Source of the DNA: Kryptolebias marmoratus
Lineage: Eukaryota; Chordata; Actinopteri; Cyprinodontiformes; Rivulidae
Direction: 5' to 3'
Assembly (NCBI RefSeq): GCF_001649575.2
Contig: NC_051438.1
Span: forward strand, 26,903,129 to 26,967,128
Length of the DNA: 64,000 bases
The notes beneath the pieces were generated by a model. That model did no database searches. It was not told the origin of the DNA and was given only the letters and a program-made list of their open reading frames with translations. The position numbers and the translations under genes are program-made. Position 1 is the stretch's first letter. The number at the start of each line of letters is the position of its first letter. Below are positions 46,536-58,365 of this stretch, piece by piece.

Positions 46536-48480
46536 CTGGTCAAGACACTGAACTTGGCAACTGAAGGAAAATACTCTCTTAATAACACATGACATGTTAG
46601 AGCCACCTCCCATAACATTTCCATTTGTACTTTGTATTATTTTACCCCTTGTAGTCTTGAATGACATCCTGTCCTGACCTTTGAACCCCAGTCCTAACAA
46701 ACATTTGCATCTACCCATTAACCACTAAACCGACCTGAGAAAAGTGCATGCAGCGGTGTGTTATTTATGTCCAAACTGAAGCCACGAGTTCATGTTAACA
46801 TTTGAGGTTTTGAGTGGAATGTATTTAGTTTGATTAAGATATATTTATGTTATGCGTATCCATAAACAAACCCAGCTAGTTTCGTTTAAACAAGGATCTG
46901 GTGTCAGTGGGGAAGAAAAATAAAAATCTTGTTTTTTTTTTTTTTTCTGAGAAGAAATCTTGGGCATCAAGAAAGAGGGAGACCAACCAAATAGCACCCA
47001 TTAAAAAGATGCAGTCAGAAAGTCTGAGAAATCTGCAGACAGGTACTGACAAAAGAAAGAATAAAACCTTAGAGAACAATAATAATATGCAAAAATGACA
47101 TTTCATCAAAGACGGCTGACAGAAAGGAGATATGCTCAGAAGAAAAATGCAGAAAAAAAAATGACAGTTTAAGTTTGCGCAGCACAATCTGTAAGTTTTA
47201 TCAAGTTTTTTACCCAATTTTGTAGAAGTTCCTGTTGTTAGAAACTTGAGGAAACAAAAGTAAATCTACACTTTAAGCTCAAATGGCTCTGTTGGAGCAA
47301 AATGATAGTAAGAGATCTTTATGAAACAACTGAGTTTGGTTATTACAAGCCTTGCATGTTAAAATAAACTCAGTCGACATTGGAATGAGTGAGATTAGGT
47401 TTGGCACAAACAGTCATAGCAGCCACAACATGAAGTAGGAGTATGCTACAATTTACTTCTGTCCGTCTAATTTTCAAACCAGTTTTGTTTTGTTTCAGAC
47501 CACAGAGAGGGGGTTGGGGAATTTTGGACCAATGTTTCAACATTTCAGCAACAGATAGCCATCTGATCTGATAAAATATCATGATATAGTAAAAAATAAG
47601 TAACTTTTTCTAAGTTCTTGAGTCTCATGACATAATGTCAACACCATGCCTGCTATATCTCAGTATATTGTATTGTATTATAATTGTAAAACCCATTTAA
47701 TCACTCCCTTTCAGTCCCTCTATGGTCAGCTGGATGGCAAATACAAACACCATGTGGGTTGTTATACTGGCAGTGGGGCAGCTTTTGAAGAAAGTCTGCT
47801 CTTTCACTCTTTGTTGTTTGGAAAGTGTGCTCCAGGCTTTCCTATCTCAACTTGGCTGCACAAATTATGATTCTGAGGATGTAAAATGTTTCTTTGGTGT
47901 GTTCTGGGACTGCTCGGGTCAACTGAAGAACGTTCAGAGCAGCAGGCTTTTTTTTCTCCCAGTTAAGCTGAAACTATTGACATTGCATCGAGTTGAATTG
48001 CCAACGGCCAATGGGTGATGACGCACCATCACGCTTTTTCACTCCAAACATAACCACAAATGTTAAAGCAGCTGCATGAGAGACCATGGCTCACCAAGAT
48101 CCAACATGCAGGAACAATAAGCAGTTAAAATGATTCCATTCTTCTTCGCAGCTACCCAGGGCTTTAAAGGTGCCTTAAAAAACCCCCACCTTATTTACTT
48201 TTTGTTGATATCTGTGGTCCACTGTCTCACAAGCATTGTTTTTTTATGATTATCAGTTTTGCTTCTATTTTTTTACTCCTCTCTGCGGCAGCCATGGTCA
48301 GTGATATGCCATTCAAGGGGGTTTGTCATGTGTCCGGTTATATAGTACATTCACATACAAAAGTAATCACTTTAACCTATCACACAGGGGCATGTCCTCT
48401 ATCACTGTGTAGAATACTTCAAGTGATTTAACAAAAAGGAGGGCTGACATTACTGTACTTTATAGTCTCAACCTAACAGC
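46536..48480. other. Spacer with unassigned open frames
   Basis: The most exon-like piece is at 47715-48020. It follows a pyrimidine stretch ending CCCTTTCAG, has balanced composition, and holds two overlapping plus-strand frames (74 and 98 codons) that match no family I know. It was not annotated as a gene. Confidence 0.3.
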
Positions 48481-48850
48481 TGTGGTCTGTTTTCTCTGTG
48501 AGCCTCATGCAGAAATTGAATCCTTTGAGATTCCTCCCTGAGTGTTTTATGAAGAATCAACAGCTGATGAAAGTCTGTGATGCGCCATGCCATGCACTGT
48601 AGTAAAATGTCAAACCATGAAAGCTACCCCCTAGTCCCGCTTCCAGCATTTTTGTAATCCAATTATTCATTCCAGCATGAAAATGAGAAATAACAAGATT
48701 AAGGGACAATTTATATGAATCGTCCCTTGTTCACTCTGTGTTTACGCTCTCCTGGGAGGGAAGGGAGGCTGTCGTCTCCATGGAAACTGCGGCACAGTGT
48801 TTGCTGTCTGACCATATGACGTGCTGCTTTTTCAGATCCTTATTAAAGTT
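48480..48850. promoter_or_regulatory. Candidate conserved non-coding element with an RFX-type X-box
   Basis: GTCTCCATGGAAAC (48774-48787) differs from the RFX X-box consensus GTNRCCATGGYAAC-type palindrome at about two positions. It is surrounded by complex sequence including ATCCAATTATTCATTCCAGC. Confidence 0.35.
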
Positions 48851-49384
48851 GGCAGCCAAAGTGTCTACTCATGCATTTTATTACAAAAAATAAAACATCA
48901 GAAGCATAAAAAGTGCATCGCTGGATATATATTTTTTATTATTATTGTTTTGCTTGTCAAGAAGGTGAAGACGTTTGCTTTTTGGTTGCACTCCTTCAGT
49001 TATAGAGGTTTTTAAACTCATAAAACATCCAGTTATATTTAACTGCTGCTGCTGTCACTTTCATTAATATTAACATCAACTCTGAGCTGAAATTACAGTT
49101 GAAATGTTTGGTTTTACGATTTTAAAAGTGATGTGCCAGTGCTGCAAAATTGGATCTGCATTATTATATCCCCCCCAAAAAAGTTGCATACATTTGTGTT
49201 TTTATTGAATACCTTGCTGGTTTTATAGTTGGTAAAGCAATTTGTTACAATGTTTTTGAGAGTGCTACACAAATAAAGTTTATTACATAATTTAGAAGGC
49301 AGATACAGCTGACCCCTGAGGAAAATGTGCTGCTCTCCTGTTCTGGGCAATATGAGCAGCGGCCTTGAAACTACCTGTCGACAT

Positions 49385-49600
49385 TGATCAGTCATGCGGC
49401 CGGTTTCTCTGAGATGGGACTTGCAGTTATTAGAGCGAGAGGCTGTTAGATGGAGAAGGCTGTCGTCTGCTGCCTCCGTCAGCTCAGGTAAGCCGGGAGG
49501 AAAACTGCCCCCCAGAGCACATCAGCCCTCGCCATCACTCCAATTTCAATTGCTGGTGTGATGTATTGACTCTCACCAGTGGGCTCCCCTTAAAAAAAAA
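49385..49600. promoter_or_regulatory. GC-rich complex block with a consensus splice donor
   Basis: The block holds CAGGTAAGC (49485-49493), a good 5' splice site on the plus strand, inside GC-rich DNA (GCTGCCTCCGTCAGCTCAGG). It is followed by CCAATTTCAATTGCTGG. It could be a non-coding RNA exon or an enhancer; no protein frame is convincing. Confidence 0.25.
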
Positions 49601-50540
49601 AAAACATACTGCATGGCCATTCAGTGCCACAGCTGTGTAAATTAGGACATCAAAGTAGCCTCTAGATGCAGCATTTACAGAGGGTGATAAGTAAGGTTTT
49701 TACTGCATCATGACAAAATGTGTGTGATTGGGTTGTTGGTAGTTACGTTAAAAAAATGGCTTTCCCTATATGGATTATAATGGGCTTCATAAGAAAAACC
49801 TGTAATGTGTTTTAAAACAAACTTATGACCTTGATGCTCACATTTTTAGCTGAGCTTTTTTGTCTAAATGGCAAAGCTTTTAGCTGAAAACAAAACAAAA
49901 CTGAACTAAACAAACAAACAAACAAAAAACCCAGAATACAGCTGTTCAAAAATATTTCACTATTTGTCATTTCACCTTTTCACTAGATACTCATGTTGGC
50001 CTGAAGACTGTAATTAGTTTATGCCTCTGTTGAAGATATAAATTTACAATGTGCATTAGTTTTATGCCATGATGGCTCAAAGGGATCTAAGAAAGGCACA
50101 TTACAAAAATGGACTGTCTAGATTGCTAGTATTTCATGTACTTTAAAGATAATGAAATGAACTAAAAGTAAAATGAATTTGCAGGCACTTGATTCTAACG
50201 TTACATTTTCTAATTATTCAGTGTAACTGGAACTGAAATCATCTGTGATATGTAATGTAATCTTTCTTTATTATTGCTTTCATGTTTTTCTTAAAATTTA
50301 GCCTTCAAATTAAACATGACTAGTAGGCAGGAAAGTGCTGTTTGGTGCCAACATGTGGGACAAATTTTGTCAAGGTGAAATTTTAATATGAGTCCAAGAA
50401 AAATGTGCTAGTGGACAATCACATGGAAAAAATGTGCTTTTGGATATGCAGTTTGTTATTCCATTTCCAATACCTTTTAAAGCTTTATATTGTATTTTCA
50501 CTGTTGGTGTCTGTTTTTATCTGCATCGTGTTTGTGGATT
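49601..50540. other. AT-rich spacer
   Basis: It contains a short AAAC repeat (49909-49929). No gene was recognised. Confidence 0.45.
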
Positions 50541-50593
50541 TTGCAGAAGGGGAAAGACTCATGGAAGCAATACATAAAGCTGCCAAGAACATA

Positions 50594-50815
50594 CGAAGTA
50601 GGTACCCAGGTAAGTACCAGGTATGTATCAGAGTACCTAGTAAATACCCTGGATATATCAGGTGCTTAACAAGTACCAAGTGAGTACCAGTTAAGTACCC
50701 AGTGCTTACCAGGTATGTAACAAGTGAGTACCAGAATACATATCAGGTAAGTATCAGGTAAGTACCCCTTATGTACCAGGTACATAAACAATAAATACCA
50801 CGTAAGTACCTGGTG
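50594..50815 (+). repeat. 11-bp minisatellite with unit GTAAGTACCAG
   Basis: About 20 diverged units of 10-12 bases. The unit boundary spells CAGGTAAGT exactly at 50607-50615, 50744-50752 and 50755-50763, and CAGGTATGT at 50618-50626 and 50710-50718. Each full unit also carries an AGTAC core. Confidence 0.85.
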
Positions 50816-51255
50816 CATAAAAACTATGATTGGTGCAGAAACAAGAAATGATTAAAAGCCATGAAGTTGGTGTCACTCCACTGTTGCACTGAAAATAATG
50901 GAGTTTGCAGAAGATTGTCATTTAGGAAGTAAAAATTATGAAAAATAAACAAAAAACATCTTTATTGTCTCACAATTGTCATTTTCTACTGCTTTTGTTG
51001 CAGAGGTAAAAAGTCTCCTAATGCCCCTGACGATGCAGTTTAAATAAAAGGTACGATTCAAAAAAAAAAAAAGTAGTGAACTTCTGAGAGAAAGTACAAA
51101 TCAAAGTATAATCTGTTGCAACTGGTTTGAATAATAACAGTTCTAATTTGGATTTGTGCATCTTTCATTAATATATGACTTTATGATACTATTTCACTAT
51201 TCTGTAAAGCTTTTTTATGTGCTGTGAAATAGTTTTAGATTATTGATTTTTTTGA
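50816..51255. other. AT-rich spacer
   Basis: Poly(A) runs at about 51060-51072. Nothing else was recognised. Confidence 0.45.
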
Positions 51256-51339
51256 GTGGATAATGGTCCTGCTCAATTTCCTCTGTCTGTTCTTCTGTCA
51301 GAAACTATTCTTGGTATTCAAAAAAAAAAAATCCTTCAA

Positions 51340-51480
51340 TGGCTCTATAAAAAGCGGCACTCAGCAGTCGCTCTCTGCTCACTCTTATGCCTTGTCAGTA
51401 TTTCTGTAAGCCTCTTTTTATGCTACCCATCTGTCTTCAGAAATCCTCCCTGTCCTATACACCCACACAGCAGGTAATCT
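51340..51480 (+). promoter_or_regulatory. Candidate TATA promoter and first exon
   Basis: TATAAAAAG (51346-51354) is followed 35 bases later by an initiator-like CTCACTC (A at 51381). The first ATG follows at 51387 and a possible donor CAG/GTAATC at 51472-51477. The first ATG opens an 88-codon frame (to 51653) that matches no family I know. If real, it could be a short transcript or lncRNA. AT-rich genomes give such matches by chance, so confidence is low. Confidence 0.25.
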
Positions 51481-54400
51481 CTCTGGGGCTGCCAGCACTG
51501 ATGTCTTTCACACCAACTCCCCATCAAACAACATTAGTAAGCTGTCCAGGGCGTGTTCGCCCATTTGTCAGGTTCTTCCTTTGTGGTCCTGCTTCATCAG
51601 AAGGCGGTTACCAGCTTGGGAACCCATTTAATCAACTACAGAGATTACTGTAAATTGGCGCCTGCTCTGCTGAAATGTCTTTGGTGTGCTTGTGGGGGTT
51701 TGTTACCCCACTGCCTTCTCCGCAGTCCCCTTACTATGAAGGGCCAAAGATCACCAGCAGGATGCAGTCAAACTGTGCTTCATGACTGACAGTGCTGTTG
51801 TGTCACAGCTCACTGAACAAAGGTCACATAGTACATGCTTACAAAATAGTGAGAGAAACTCTGTGAGCCTCTATTTCAAACCGTAAAACAAAAAATCTAT
51901 TTTTTATGACTCCAAATGTTGTTCTGGATGTGTCAAATTTGTTTTTGCTATCATGCTCAACAAGAAAAAGATTTCTACATATTAAAATTGTGATTTGATA
52001 GTCCTTTCAAGTTTGTTTCTTTGAGATTTTGTTTTGCTGGCACCCTGCAGTCTGGCTTTACATATTTCCCTGCATGGTGCAAAATAACTTTCTAAAAGAG
52101 ACATCTGTGTGTGTTAGCTTTCTGCAGCAACGATTCTTAAAATATTCACAGTCATATTGGATAAACTGAGTGCTCCATAGCTGCCAATGAAGTGTTTATG
52201 GAGTTTGTTTTCCCCAGCAGCTGCTCTTCTGAACTTGAAACGCCATACGACATGATTATTGGGTTCAGTTGCACAAGTTACTGTGAGTTGTGGAGGTTTT
52301 TCCAAGTGACTTCTCATGCTCATTCAGATAAAAATCAAATCAATTCATTTTTAATGAGTACCATTGATTTTACATGTGGGTGGTTGGCAGAAAAAAAGCT
52401 GTACTTCGTAAGTTTACTTTATGTCCAATAAGCAACTTTTTAAGAAATATTTTGCCACTTTTTGTTGTCATTTTTTCTAATGAAGTCAGCCATCTAAATT
52501 GCCTTTTCACTTTTAACATTAGTGCAACTAACCTGATTGTTGTAAAATTATTTTTTGACTTACTTTATCAAGTATCATCAGTAACATTTGACCTGAATAA
52601 TAGAAACACTGAGCTTGCAGATAGATTATGTTGTGTTGTTGTGTAGCTACATCTAAAAATTCAGAAAGTATAAAAAGGCAACAGACTCTCTGGTCCTCCT
52701 GAAAATTACTTTGACTGATTTATGTAACAAACTCTCCAGATAGAGTTTATTGGTCAACGAAACAAGCAGTGGCGTGAAAGAGCACCATGTGTGAGTAGTA
52801 ACATATAAATCTTTTTATTTAATGAATGTACATGTTGTATTCTCTGCCAGCTAAATGCACAACCTGTGTGAGCAGGGAGTTTTCTTTGGCCCTGAGGGTG
52901 CAGAAAAATGACAGACTTAAAGGATTGATACAACTCTTGTTGTTTGCTTCCAAACCACTCATTTTGATGATTCATTGCTAAATTATGATAAAGAGCACCT
53001 CTTCTAATAATGCTTTGATTTTTTTGGGGACATTTATTTTCTGTGGCTCAGGAAAAGAAAGCACAAGAAGTCACAAGATGATTACTCCATCAACTCATCA
53101 TCATGAAGTAGAATTTTTTTTTTAAACCAAAATGTGCATAATCATTTGTCCTCGTATTCCTCGCAGGTCTGATTTCTTTTCAGTGCACCTATGGATGTTG
53201 GCTTTCTTTTTTTCCTGACTTGAAAGTGGGTTCACTTTAGCTCAGACCCTCATTCACTGGAACCAATGGACCTAACTGCATACTTGCCAGATTTAAACCG
53301 GCTTTTTGCTACACCTACAGCTCTGACTTTCCCTATCTACTATGGGACCATGTCACCTACTATCTTATGACAAGACAGTCATCAGTGGGTGGTGAAATCA
53401 GGAGTGTGTGATCTAGCAGAGAGGTCCTGCTTTAATGGAGCTGATGACAGTATGCATCATTATGAAAATAATGATTATTGTAGTAGCTAAAGTCAAAATT
53501 ATAAACTCTTCATTGAGAAAATTGCCTCGAGTCTTTGATGTACCATGTCAACAAGGGTGATTGGTGTGGGGCTGCACCTCCTATAACCAGGGCAGCATAA
53601 AATCCCTCACCTCATAAAGGTACCAGCTCACCGGGTCCTCGTATATCAGTTCCTATTTTGTTCTTACAAAGTCATTGACTTCCTTCCTGGCCTCATTATC
53701 ATTGCATGCAGTGCACTTCATGGTGTCAGAACGTGAAAGAAAGTATTGTTTTATCATTGATGGTTTCCTTCTGTGCTCTCCAGGGGCAAAGAATGTGGCT
53801 GTAACTTTCCACATGTCACCGTGAGACATCTCTATTGTGCCAGAAGAAAACACTTATGCAGAGCGGAGCAGACAGCGCTCGAAAGAAAATGAATTTTGAC
53901 AGCAGGACATATATCAAAGCAGCCACTGCATATCACACAGTCCAATGTAGCAGGTTCACTGGTTAGAAACAACGAAACCGTAATGGACTTCTCAGGGAGA
54001 GCTTAGTTATTTTCTCTGAATTACAGGGTCAGTCAGTATTTGTGTCAAAGGTTGCTCGATACGCCTGGGAGCTATATGAGTGTTCAGCTCATGTTTCTGA
54101 ATAATACATACTGGCAAACATATGATAGCGCTTTAAATAAATGATGTAAAAGTTTATTATCTATTTTAAACACGGTGCTTCATTTGTCCAACAGCACATC
54201 GGGTTAACTACAAGAATTTTCTTTATATTGCTTCTATAAGTTGCACCTTAAATGCCAAATGTTGAATCAAAAAAGAGACATGTGTTTCCTCATTTTACTA
54301 AACTGCACCACATGCTGCACACAGACACCAGCAGGAGCAGCAGATTCAAAGCATTCATACAGTTCTTATTGGTTGCTACCATTCATTGCGCACCAGTGAG

Positions 54401-54820
54401 CAATAACATTGGTGTCTTTGTGCAGCAGTTGTTGTGTTGAGCTGGGTTTACGAGTGAAGCTAAGGAGGTAGATCTAAACAGAAAAAACCCAAATTAAGAC
54501 AACTCTAAATGTAAAACAATGATTTTAGACCGTCTACAGTAATCAGTATTCAACATTATTAAAATTATAGTCTATAGTGTCACTAAAATCCTATGAGACA
54601 TTCATGCAGCAGACATTTCTATCTCCAGTGAATTCCCTTCCAACAGTTAAATAAGAAAAATCTGTTTGTATAAATTCAGATCATTATTATACTTGGGTTG
54701 TAAATCGTTACCAAACTCTTGTCCAGCTCCAAGTATGTTTTGTTTTAATTGAAAATAATTTGTCCACACACTTTTCTGTCATTATAGAAAGTTAAAGATT
54801 GAGATTTTACCACTGTTTAT
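51481..54820. other. Spacer with unassigned ORFs
   Basis: Bases 51480-51800 are balanced in composition; the remainder is AT-rich. Open frames up to 90 codons (for example 52374-52646) match nothing known. Bases 53540-53880 hold a GGTGTCAGAAC phrase discussed under findings. Confidence 0.35.
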
Positions 54821-54823
54821 TTC

Positions 54824-54965
54824 AGTGGTGCCCAATTCTGGTCTTCAAGGGCGAATATCCTGCATGTTTTAGTTCTTTCCCTGCTCTACAGCATGCCTTA
54901 AAGTTCTGTAGAAACCTGTTAATCACTCATTCATTCAAAACTGGTGAGCTGAAGAAGGGAAACAC
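54824..54965 (+). mobile_element. Half copy of the foldback MITE-like element
   Basis: CAGTGGTGCCCAATTCTGGT, CTTCAAGGGCGAATATCCTG, CATGTTTTAGTTCTTTCCCT and CACTCATTCATTC form the left arm and loop of the element complete at 25055-25277. The right arm is missing. Confidence 0.75.
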
Positions 54966-55960
54966 CATTTTTCCATCATCTTTTTCTAGATAACCATGGT
55001 CTTTGATGAGGACATTTTTGGATTGTTACTATAGCTTCAAGTAAATCTATTTATATGCATTGATATAATACCTTCTTCACTTGTTCATGGTTATTTGATA
55101 TGGACTTTAGTACATTAGATTTTTATTTGTACAAATTCTTTATTTATAATTTAAAGGTTATCACAATCCAGACATTCTTTTCCGTGTTGGAGTATGTTTA
55201 CATACTGACACAGAAAATGCTGAAAATGGCACACACTCACAGAGAAATTATATGAGCAATAGACTTTTAAAATATGAATACAGTTTAGGAAAGTGGTCAA
55301 AGATGCATAAATATTTAAATTTCACCTCAAAGTCTTACTATAATCTCATAAAAAATGGTGACAAACAAAAGCCATGCAAACAGTATGCTGGAAGTCTGGC
55401 TCAAATGTTGGACTGAAGGCAAACAGTGTGAAGCAGCTCAGATTGAGACAAACAGTGCTGCTGTTTTTATAGCCTCTATCTCCCTGCAGCAAATGTGCTG
55501 CTCACCATAACTGCCCCCTTACATTATTTACACCTAGTTTTTATTAGGGCAATCTTGACATATGTGCTTGTGATCAATGGGCAAACTTCTTTTATTCTTT
55601 TGCTAACCCTGCAGGGTAGCAGAAGTGGACCATGGCCAACTGTAATGATGAGCTGGATGTTTTTTTTACTGTCTTTAGTTCTGATTATTTTCTTGCATGG
55701 AAGACTGAATGGATTACATTGCAGAAATGAGAGTGTTGCAATCAGAGACGGGCTTTAAGAACATGATGCCTCTCAGTGCATTCCAATGATATTACAAAAA
55801 GTTCAATAATTCAGTTGCTACCATCAAAACCAGGTTAGACAGCAGGTATTTTTAGAATACAATGCAAACAGATTTAGCCTAACTTAATACTAATTTGATT
55901 TCCTCAATGACAGACTGACAAACTTAAATAATGTAGATGAGTGTGTATATATATATATAT

Positions 55961-56032
55961 ACCAAAACTACAAACTCACAGAGCACCATATATATATATA
56001 TATATGGTGCTCTGTGAGTTTGTAGTTTTGGT
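55961..56032. repeat. Perfect 72-bp palindrome with AT core
   Basis: The arm 55961-55990 (ACCAAAACTACAAACTCACA, then GAGCACCATA) is exactly reverse-complementary to 56003-56032. The 12 bases between them are TATATATATATA, themselves self-complementary. A further (TA)n tract lies immediately left (55947-55960). There is no mismatch in 30 base pairs of arm. Confidence 0.97.
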
Positions 56033-56039
56033 CTTTAAA

Positions 56040-57300
56040 TGAATTATTTCCCTGGCCTGGGACTGTTGGCACTGGTCTCAACATTCATGGGGGTTGTCAT
56101 TTACTTGGTTGAATCGCAAATGCCTGCAGTCTTGATGCTTGAAATTTGAATTTGCTGAAAAAAATGGTGCAACAATTTTCTGCTCAAAATAGTTATCACA
56201 GGCATCACAAACCACGTTCAAATGCACTAGAACTGTATTTCGTCAACTGCACTTGAACTCTCCTCTGACAGAAAACATGCCCAGGTCTAAAAATCACATT
56301 AATGATAAATAAAAATTATTAAAGAGTGTACTTCAGTAGATTAATTCACCCTTAAGTCAGCTGCCAAAGTGGGTGCGAAGCAAACCAAGGTGGGTTGAGA
56401 TGGGAAATAAAATAATGTGCACAGTCTAGATTACAGTTTTGCAAGCCATGAACACAATAATGGGCTGTGATTTTCAAAAATTGGTCATGCAAGATGTGGC
56501 TGCATGGCTTGTTGGTGACTTGATTGCAACAGAAATCAGCGAGACTGCAAAAAAAACCCAGAAAACTGTATATTTTTTTGAAATCTTTCGTCAAGTTTGT
56601 GTCAACAACCATTTTCCAACAGCCCCATTCCAGTGAGATACTAACTTAAGGTAGCATACTAAAGCTTAACTGTAAAAAGCTGCATGTTGCCATTCATTGT
56701 GGTAATGTCAAATACGTGCCTCAGTCAGTAAACTGACTCTCCTTTTGTGCTTGTATACTGAATCAAGAACAGCCATCCAATTTACTGACCTAGTCAAGTT
56801 ATTTACCTCATAGATACACGATGAGTGAGTCAAAGCCCAACATGAACATGTCGTATTGTGAATTGATTCAAAAATCAAAATGAAAAGAAATTAGGTTTCG
56901 GTTTTAATCACATACAAATCAAATACCCAGTCTGGTAGGGATCTATGGCTATAGTATGAAATTTACAATGGGAGGTGAAGCTTTATTCGAACAGTTTATA
57001 ATTAAAATCAATTTTTTCAGCACTCATATTAAAAACCCAGAATCATATGCCAATGAAACATGAAACAAATATAATTGAAAAGGTGAGCTGTTCTCCTAAG
57101 AGGTGATTTGCGCCACTCATTATGCAGTCATTGTGTTTCTCATGACTGACACATCCATACAGCAAAAGGTAAGAGTAGAATTCTGATCAGCTCCCCTCAA
57201 TAATACATATTTATATTAGTTACAGTGGAAATGTTATTGAAATAGATCTGACCTTACTTCAGCTCGGGAACAAAAATGAATTATATATAACCTATACAGA
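56040..57300. other. AT-rich spacer
   Basis: Open frames at 56352-56636 on both strands are unrecognised. No repeat was identified. Confidence 0.4.
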
Positions 57301-57329
57301 CTTCACTTGGCAAAAATGGGGGGAATAAT

Positions 57330-57580
57330 ACATACTATCAAGCGCTGAAGATGCACTTTTCAAGCTGTTAAGAGCAGGGGGACATTCACATTGGTGAAAT
57401 GTCAAAGCTTGAAATCCACAGGAGATGCATTCCTGGATTTGTAAAGGGATTTTCTTTGAAGCAGATGCTGGTGAATATTAATGTCCAGAGGAACTGTGGC
57501 TGTCTGGCTTTGTGCCGCTCAAAATGGTCACGGCAGCTTTCAGAGACACTGCACAGGTTGTATTCCTCAAATCACTGAAA
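57330..57580. promoter_or_regulatory. Candidate conserved non-coding element
   Basis: A complex block (GGTGAATATTAATGTCCAGA, GGCTTTGTGCCGCTCAAAAT) without coding frames. Texture-based call. Confidence 0.25.
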
Positions 57581-58039
57581 ATAAAGAAAGAAAAAGACAA
57601 TTCCTTTGAGCACTGAACCTTTTCGGAAATAACTGGAAATTATTATTATTCAGTCTTCAGAAACATGCCATTAGAGAGGCAAGTTTAATGGAAGCTGTAC
57701 TGTCCTCATTATGGTTTCTGTTTAGAGTTTTTTTTTTACAATTAAGAGGCTTAAAGCAATTAATTATTACTGGTGGAACATTTACTGTTTGCAAATAAAA
57801 GTGTATATACTGAAAGGAGTAAATAAAAGCCCATTACATTAGAGAAATCTACACAGTAGTTAACAGCAAAAGGTCAAAACAATAATTATTTCAACAACAA
57901 AGCTTTGATTTAATAAATGTTACAGTTAAACTTGACTTTTTTAAAAATCACAAGTACAATAGGTATCAAATCCTGCTTTCTACAAATATGTGCCTTAATG
58001 TTTTATCAAGCTAAACTAAAAATAAAGAGTGGTGTGGAA

Positions 58040-58365
58040 TCATTAACAAATAAAGGCCGAAGGAATATCCCCTGCTGCCTTTCAGAGTTTCAACTAAATT
58101 CATCTTATAATGATGGATGGAGTTAAAACCGTTCTTGTCAAACCTCTCGCAAGATCTGTTAGTACTTGGAGTACGTGTTGTAAAGGACCATCAGCTACTA
58201 CCACACACAATTTTAGCTCAGTATCTGTAAAATTGACTCAGGTGTACCCTTTTTTATGTAGGCTAATATGGATTACCAGTGGCCGCCATTTTAACCTGGG
58301 TACTTCCAGCGATAAATTTCCGAGTTTCATTAAAATTTGCAAAGGACTTTAAGAGACTGTTTGCT
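58040..58365 (+). repeat. Fragment of the dominant mid-repetitive family (plus orientation)
   Basis: CAGCTACTACCACACACAAT, TTTTAGCTCAGTATCTGTAA, GTGGCCGCCATTTTAACCTG and GAGTTTCATTAAAATTTGC follow the family order. The 80-codon ORF at 58110-58352 is an artefact of this repeat. Confidence 0.75.

Noticed and set aside
47715..48020. Possible coding exon (98-codon frame)
   Set aside because: Acceptor-like CCCTTTCAG is present, but the peptide matches nothing known and no donor in frame is convincing; kept only as a note.
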